Assembly: GCA_035515515.1 (NCBI GenBank)
Contig: DATJBC010000071.1
Span: 1 to 5,569, forward strand
Origin: DATJBC01 sp035515515
Lineage (GTDB): Bacteria > Actinomycetota > Acidimicrobiia > Acidimicrobiales > UBA8190
Direction of reading: 5' to 3'
Length of the DNA: 5,569 nt
Shown piece after piece: positions 1-5,569 of the stretch. Numbering within the stretch: the stretch's first letter is position 1; every line of letters starts with the position of its first letter. The notes beneath the pieces are model-generated. The model was not told the origin of the DNA. It made no database searches and worked only from the letters and a program-made list of their open reading frames with translations. Position numbers and translations under genes: made by a program.

Positions 1-1131
<1,131 letters not shown>

Positions 1132-1135
1132 GGCG

Positions 1136-1594
1136 TTACCTCCTGCCCTGCGACCGGTCGTTCGTCCTGTCGGCGGCGGCGGCCCCGCGCCGCACCACGA
1201 GGGCCTGGCGCAGGGGCACGAGCTCGCGCCGGTAGTGGCGGTGCGTGCGCTCGACCACGTCGCGGGCCTCGGTCCGCACCCGCTCCAGCTCGGCCTCGAG
1301 TCGCTCCACCTGGGCCTCGAGCTCGAGCACGCGCCGCACGCCTTCGAGGTTCAGGCCGTCGGCGGTCAGCGCGCCGATGTGGCGGAGGCGTTCGATGTCG
1401 CGTTCGGAGTAGCGGCGGTTGCCGCCCCCGGTGCGCGACGGGTCCACCAGGCCCTTGCGCTCGTAGACCCGCAGCGTCTGGGGGTGCACCCCCGCCAGCT
1501 CGGCGGCCACCGAGATCACGTACGCGGCGCGCTGGGAGCCGTCCCCCACGACGACCGTGGCGCGGGTGACGGGGTCAGGTCGTGGCGTGGCCAT
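1136..1594 (-). CDS. hspR: HspR, MerR-family heat-shock repressor
   Basis: Transcriptional repressor of the dnaK operon; in actinomycetes it binds HAIR sites with DnaK as co-repressor, so accumulation of unfolded protein relieves repression. The 152-residue product has a MerR-type winged helix-turn-helix at about residues 25-92, with the characteristic stretch GVHPQTLRVYERKGLVDPSR at 35-54 and the wing GGGNRRYS at 56-63. A Glu/Arg-rich coiled-coil segment follows at about 88-118, then a basic tail. Length matches the family (about 140-150). The ATG at 1594 lies inside the 3' end of dnaJ (20-base overlap) and has GGAGG at 1604-1608, 9 bases upstream, within dnaJ codons, indicating translational coupling. 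The TAA stop is built into the clpB Shine-Dalgarno. The first ~24 residues are poorly conserved, so a slightly later start is possible, but the RBS supports this one. Predicted target: the HAIR at 5341-5361. Confidence 0.95.
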   Translation of the reverse strand: MATPRPDPVTRATVVVGDGSQRAAYVISVAAELAGVHPQTLRVYERKGLVDPSRTGGGNRRYSERDIERLRHIGALTADGLNLEGVRRVLELEAQVERLEAELERVRTEARDVVERTHRHYRRELVPLRQALVVRRGAAAADRTNDRSQGRR

Positions 1595-2711
1595 CGGCGT
1601 TCACCTCCAGGTGCCGGCGGGGTTGGTCGTGCGAGGCGCGGGCGAAGGCCTCCACCGCGGCGCGCTCCTCGTCGGTGAGGGTGGCGGGCACGGCCACCTC
1701 GGCCGTGACGAGCAGGTCGCCGGTGGCGGTGCGGCCGCGGCCGGGCACGCCCCGGCCCTTCACCCGGAAGGTCTTGCCCGACGACGTCCCCGCGGGGATG
1801 CGCAGCGTCACCGGTCCGTCCAGGGTGGGCACGGTCACCGTCGACCCCAGGGCGGCCTCGGGGAACGTCACGGGCACCGTCAAGGTGAGGTGCGGCCCCC
1901 GCCGCCCGAAGAAGGGGTGGCTCCCCACCCGCACCACCACGTAGAGGTCGCCGGCGGGCCCGTTGGCACGCCCCGGCGCCCCCCGTCCCTTGACGCGGAT
2001 GCGCTGGAGGTCCTCCACGCCCGGGGGGATGCGCACCTTCACCTCGCGGGTGCGGCGCGTCACGCCCGACCCGCGGCAGGTCTTGCACGGCTTGTCGACG
2101 ATCGTGCCGCGCCCCGAACACTGCGGGCACACGCGGCTCAGCGAGAACAGGCCCTGGTTGTCGTCGAGCGCCCCCCGGCCGTGGCAGGTCGGGCACGTCA
2201 CGGGGGAGGACCCCGGCGCGGCGCCGGAGCCGCCGCAGGTCTCGCAGCGGGCCTCACCGGCCACGTGCACGGTGGTGGTCACCCCCCGCACGGCGTCCTC
2301 GAACGACAAGTGCAGCTCCGCCTCGATGTCGGCGCCGCGCCGGGGGGCGTTGCGCCCGCGGCGTCCGGCGCCGAAGGTGGCGCCCAAGCCGCCCAGCAGG
2401 TCGCCCAGGTCACCGAGGTCCTCCACGCGGAAGGTGGCGCCCCCGGGCCCGCCGAAGTCGCCGAAGCCGCCCAGGCCCGAGGCGCCCAGCCGCCGGACCT
2501 CGTCGTACTCCTTGCGCTTGGCGGCGTCACCGAGGACGTCGTAGGCGGCGGTGATCTCCTTGAAGCGGTCCTCGGCGCCGGGGTTGGCGTCGGGGTGGAA
2601 CTGCTTGGCGAGCTTGCGGTAGGCGCGCGTGATCTCCTTGTCCGTGGCCGTCGAGGCGACGCCCAGGACCTGGTAGTAGTCCTTCTCGAGCCATTCACGC
2701 TGGGCGACCAC
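1575..2711 (-). CDS. dnaJ: DnaJ (Hsp40) co-chaperone, type A
   Basis: J-domain co-chaperone that delivers clients to DnaK and stimulates its ATPase. The 378-residue protein is full length and has the complete type-A layout: J domain at residues 10-72 with HPD at 39-41, a Gly/Phe-rich linker at about 74-115, four CxxCxGxG zinc repeats (156-163, 173-180, 195-202, 209-216), and two beta-sandwich client-binding domains to about residue 345. The N-terminus (VAQREWLEKDYYQVLGV) resembles the actinobacterial DnaJ encoded next to grpE. The start is GTG at 2711: GGAGG at 2721-2725 lies 9 bases upstream, and no in-frame ATG fits better. It follows grpE after 39 bases and overlaps hspR by 20 bases at its 3' end. 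Many actinomycetes carry a second DnaJ elsewhere next to hrcA; this is the HspR-operon copy. No missing key residues. Confidence 0.97.
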   Translation of the reverse strand: MVAQREWLEKDYYQVLGVASTATDKEITRAYRKLAKQFHPDANPGAEDRFKEITAAYDVLGDAAKRKEYDEVRRLGASGLGGFGDFGGPGGATFRVEDLGDLGDLLGGLGATFGAGRRGRNAPRRGADIEAELHLSFEDAVRGVTTTVHVAGEARCETCGGSGAAPGSSPVTCPTCHGRGALDDNQGLFSLSRVCPQCSGRGTIVDKPCKTCRGSGVTRRTREVKVRIPPGVEDLQRIRVKGRGAPGRANGPAGDLYVVVRVGSHPFFGRRGPHLTLTVPVTFPEAALGSTVTVPTLDGPVTLRIPAGTSSGKTFRVKGRGVPGRGRTATGDLLVTAEVAVPATLTDEERAAVEAFARASHDQPRRHLEVNADGHATT

Positions 2712-2720
2712 GGACCATCA

Positions 2721-2725
2721 CCTCC
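2721..2725 (-). promoter_or_regulatory. dnaJ ribosome-binding site deciding a GTG start
   Basis: On the minus strand the sequence reads GGGAGGAGGTGATGGTCC followed by GTG. The GGAGG at this position is 9 bases from GTG 2711, a workable spacing. An ATG at 2718 is only 2 bases from the SD and out of frame with dnaJ, opening a reading frame of 7 codons, so it is not the start. Confidence 0.75.
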
Positions 2726-2732
2726 TCCCGCG

Positions 2733-2750
2733 CCCCTGCACGACGAGGGG
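2733..2750 (-). other. Small stem-loop in the grpE-dnaJ gap
   Basis: Directly after the grpE stop, CCCCT (transcript order) pairs with AGGGG across an 8-base loop, a 5-bp stem. It sits just upstream of the dnaJ SD. There is no T-run, so it does not look like an intrinsic terminator; it could act as a minor processing or attenuation element, or be chance in GC-rich DNA. Confidence 0.3.
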
Positions 2751-3403
2751 TCACCCCCGCACCCGCACCATGGCCGGACGGATCACCCGTCCCTTCCAGC
2801 GGTACCCGGCCCGCAGCACGCCGTCGACCACCGGCCCCGGCGAGGAGCCCTCCGCCGGCGCGCCGGCGGCCGGGGGCGGTCCATCGTCGGCGGGCACGTG
2901 CTCCACGGCCTCGTGGGTGGTGGGGTCGAAGGGCGCACCCAGGTCGTCGATGCGCTCGAGGCCCTCGCGCGCCAGGGTGTCGGCCAACAGCGTCGAGCCC
3001 GCCAACAGCGCCTTGCCCTCGTCGGTCAGCTCGCCGCCGCCCAGATGGGCACGCGCCAGGTCGAAGGCGTCCAGCACCGGCAGGACCTTGACGACGAGGT
3101 CCTCGCCGGCGCGCTCCAGGTGGTCGGTCTGCTGGCGCAGGATCCGCTTCTTGTAGTTCTCGAAATCGGCCTGGACGCGCCGCACCATGTCGAGGTACTC
3201 GTCGCGCTCGCGCTGGAGCGTGTCGAGCATGCCCCCGATCTCCTGGCCGACGAACGTCTCGGCGTCGGACACCTCGTCCACGACCTCGCCCTCGGCGACC
3301 TCGTCGTCGGGGGGCACGTGCCCGACGCCCTGGCGGCCGGGCGCGCCCGGACCGGCCGACGGGGGCCGGCCCGGGGCACCGTGCGGCCCACCGGGGGACG
3401 GCG

Positions 3404-3407
<4 letters not shown>
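2751..3407 (-). CDS. grpE: GrpE nucleotide-exchange factor for DnaK
   Basis: Dimeric co-chaperone that releases ADP from DnaK and resets its folding cycle. The 218-residue product has a disordered Pro/Gly-rich N-terminus (1-30), an acidic stretch (34-50), a long dimerising helix with the family signature RVQADFENYKKR at 77-88, a helical bundle (about 95-150), and the C-terminal beta wing that contacts DnaK (HEAVEHVPADD at 165-175 and VLRAGYRWKGRVIRPAMVRV at 197-216). Compared with the usual pattern, where DD is followed within two or three residues by PG, there are about 12 extra Pro/Ala/Gly residues (176-189) in a wing loop. The ATG overlaps the dnaK stop (ATGA, 3404-3407). Its own SD is weak (AAGG about 3 bases away), so translation is probably coupled to dnaK. 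Length otherwise matches actinobacterial GrpE. Confidence 0.96.
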
Positions 3408-5245
<1,838 letters not shown>

Positions 5246-5247
5246 GG

Positions 5248-5273
5248 GGGTGCCTCCGTGTCTGCTGGCACCC
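5248..5273 (-). other. Alternative leader hairpin overlapping the dnaK SD
   Basis: In the minus-strand leader, GGGTGCC (5273-5267) can pair perfectly with GGCACCC (5254-5248) across a 12-base loop. The 3' arm takes the last two G of the GGAGG Shine-Dalgarno and reaches to within 2 bases of the ATG. It shares GGG with the 3' arm of the upstream hairpin (5271-5289), so the two structures exclude each other. The pairing is seen in sequence; a role in controlling translation is inference. Confidence 0.4.
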
Positions 5274-5289
5274 GGTGGCTCTCACCGGG
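5271..5289 (-). other. Leader stem-loop of dnaK, conserved in the divergent copy
   Basis: A perfect 7-bp stem, CCCGGTG and CACCGGG, encloses a 5-base loop (AGAGC in transcript order), ending 25 bases before the dnaK ATG. The plus-strand leader has a matching stem-loop at the same distance from its ATG with a changed loop. No T-run follows, so it is not an obvious terminator. It may be an RNA element in the 5' UTR or a DNA-binding site. Confidence 0.5.
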
Positions 5290-5329
5290 CGGTGTCCTCT
5301 TGGCTTCTGGCCTTTGTTTGACTTGCCCC

Positions 5330-5360
5330 ATTATAGCAATCTTGAGTCATAGACCATCAA
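5330..5360 (-). promoter_or_regulatory. Promoter of the dnaK-grpE-dnaJ-hspR-clpB operon
   Basis: Reading on the minus strand, a perfect TATAAT -10 lies at 5335-5330, preceded by TGC, giving an extended -10 (TGnTATAAT). The best -35 is TTGATG at 5360-5355 with a long 19-base spacer, which the extended -10 may compensate for. Transcription would begin near 5323, giving a leader of about 78 bases. The HAIR operator covers the -35 and most of the spacer, so bound HspR would block RNA polymerase. Confidence 0.8.
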
Positions 5361-5361
5361 G
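5341..5361. promoter_or_regulatory. HAIR operator (HspR-binding inverted repeat)
   Basis: Plus strand: CTTGAGT, 7 bases, CATCAAG. The known HAIR consensus is CTTGAGT-N7-ACTCAAG; the left arm matches 7 of 7 and the right arm 5 of 7, with exact arm length and spacing. It overlaps the minus-strand dnaK promoter and lies 4 bases upstream of the candidate plus-strand -35, so it could serve both divergent dnaK genes. The cognate repressor is encoded in the operon (1136-1594). It is the only HAIR I found in the window. Confidence 0.88.
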
Positions 5362-5365
5362 GTCT

Positions 5366-5396
5366 TTGAACATCTTGCACTGAGACACGATATCGT
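5366..5396 (+). promoter_or_regulatory. Candidate promoter for the divergent dnaK copy
   Basis: TTGAAC (5366-5371) is a fair -35. With a 19-base spacer, the same as in the opposing promoter, TATCGT (5391-5396) fits the actinobacterial TAnnnT -10; with 17 bases, GATATC (5389-5394) is a poorer choice. It is clearly weaker than the minus-strand promoter. Transcription would start near 5403, leaving a leader of about 110 bases. The -10 lies in a perfect 10-base palindrome ACGATATCGT (5387-5396). Confidence 0.35.
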
Positions 5397-5424
5397 CCGG
5401 CCCGACCGGCCGACCGCCCACCCG

Positions 5425-5440
5425 CCTCCCGGCCCGGAGG
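5425..5440 (+). other. CCTCC/GGAGG stem-loop in the plus-strand leader
   Basis: CCTCC (5425-5429) can pair with GGAGG (5436-5440) over a 6-base loop. The same CCTCC could instead pair with the downstream SD GGAGG (5503-5507), which would hide the ribosome-binding site. Both pairings are short and the region is very GC-rich, so chance is a serious alternative. Confidence 0.25.
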
Positions 5441-5470
5441 TCTGCCGCCAGGGGACGAGCGCCTGGCCCA

Positions 5471-5489
5471 CACGGTGATCGCCACCGGG
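5471..5489 (+). other. Leader stem-loop of the divergent dnaK copy
   Basis: CACGGTG and CACCGGG pair at six of seven positions (one A-G mismatch, with an uninterrupted 5-bp CGGTG/CACCG core) around a 5-base loop, ATCGC. The stem ends 25 bases before the ATG at 5515, exactly as in the opposite dnaK leader, although the loop and flanks have changed. Confidence 0.45.
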
Positions 5490-5514
5490 TCGCAGCAGAC
5501 ACGGAGGCAACCAC

Positions 5515-5569
5515 ATGCCCAAGGCCGTCGGAATCGACCTCGGCACCACCAACTCGGTCGTGAGCGTCC
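5515..5569 (+). CDS. dnaK: Second, divergent DnaK (first 18 codons only)
   Basis: An ATG with GGAGG (5503-5507) 7 bases upstream opens MPKAVGIDLGTTNSVVSV, which includes the Hsp70 phosphate-1 loop GIDLGTTNS. The frame is open to the window edge. All 55 bases, wobble positions included, equal the start of the dnaK on the other strand, pointing to a recent duplication, gene conversion or strong constraint. Only 18 codons are visible, so whether this is a full dnaK paralogue, a truncated remnant or the result of a misjoined assembly cannot be decided here. If complete, the genome would have two dnaK genes back to back, possibly sharing one HAIR operator, with hspR and the co-chaperones only in the left operon as far as can be seen. 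Confidence 0.7.
   Translation, partial: MPKAVGIDLGTTNSVVSV

Larger units (their letters stand above)
5471..5569 (+). repeat. Long inverted repeat, right copy (partner 5191-5289)
   Basis: This copy carries leader, Shine-Dalgarno and the first codons of the divergent dnaK. Substitutions relative to the left copy are at 5472, 5479, 5480, 5491, 5492, 5510 and 5513. The SD and its 7-base spacing are kept. The presence of scattered substitutions shows it is not a simple fold-back copy of the left side. Confidence 0.95.

Noticed and set aside
2733..2750. Intrinsic terminator between grpE and dnaJ
   Set aside because: Stem is only 5 bp, the loop is 8 bases, and no T-run follows; genes downstream are clearly part of the same operon.
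5318..5337. Plus-strand promoter TTGACT with TATAGC
   Set aside because: Spacing is only 8 bases; the TATA here belongs to the minus-strand TATAAT.
5371..5396. Possible CIRCE (HrcA) operator near TTGCACTGAG
   Set aside because: The 9-base arms and 9-base spacing of CIRCE are absent; only a few bases resemble it.
5331..5552. 73-codon minus-strand frame over the intergenic region, resembling part of a plus-strand frame at 5082-5321
   Set aside because: The resemblance comes only from the inverted repeat: each is the antisense reading of a dnaK start and leader. The minus-strand frame also covers the divergent dnaK start and promoter core.

Overview
The window is GC-rich DNA carrying a heat-shock chaperone operon read on the minus strand. 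From promoter outward the order is dnaK, grpE, dnaJ, hspR, clpB; clpB runs off the left edge. This gene order, an HspR-type MerR repressor inside the operon, a HAIR operator at the promoter and a DnaK lacking the roughly 24-residue NBD insertion of Gram-negative DnaKs all point to a high-GC actinomycete (Actinomycetota). The class cannot be fixed from this window; an acidimicrobial or thermoleophilic lineage is a guess only.

Layout, right to left: dnaK (5245-3404) overlaps grpE by 4 bases. grpE (3407-2751) is followed after 39 bases by dnaJ (2711-1575, GTG start). hspR (1594-1136) overlaps the dnaJ 3' end by 20 bases. clpB starts 4 bases after hspR and its first 377 codons are present. The tight packing implies one transcript with translational coupling. 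DnaK/DnaJ/GrpE form the Hsp70 folding cycle, ClpB is the disaggregase working with it, and HspR is the expected repressor of the whole set, closing a feedback loop (in the family, DnaK helps HspR bind).

The unusual part is the right end. The 269-base region upstream of dnaK (5246-5514) is bounded on its other side by a second, divergent dnaK start on the plus strand (5515 to the window end), whose 18 visible codons are identical at the DNA level to the first dnaK. The two leaders are also related: 99 bases align as an inverted repeat with 7 substitutions, all upstream of the start codon. The AT-richer core between them (about 5311-5390, 34 of 80 bases G/C) carries one HAIR operator overlapping a strong minus-strand promoter with a perfect TATAAT, and possibly a weaker plus-strand promoter. 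Both leaders keep a stem-loop at exactly the same distance from the start codon. A paired, divergent dnaK arrangement sharing one HspR operator is the main thing to follow up, with the caveat that the identical 56 bases reach the window end, where an assembly effect must be excluded.
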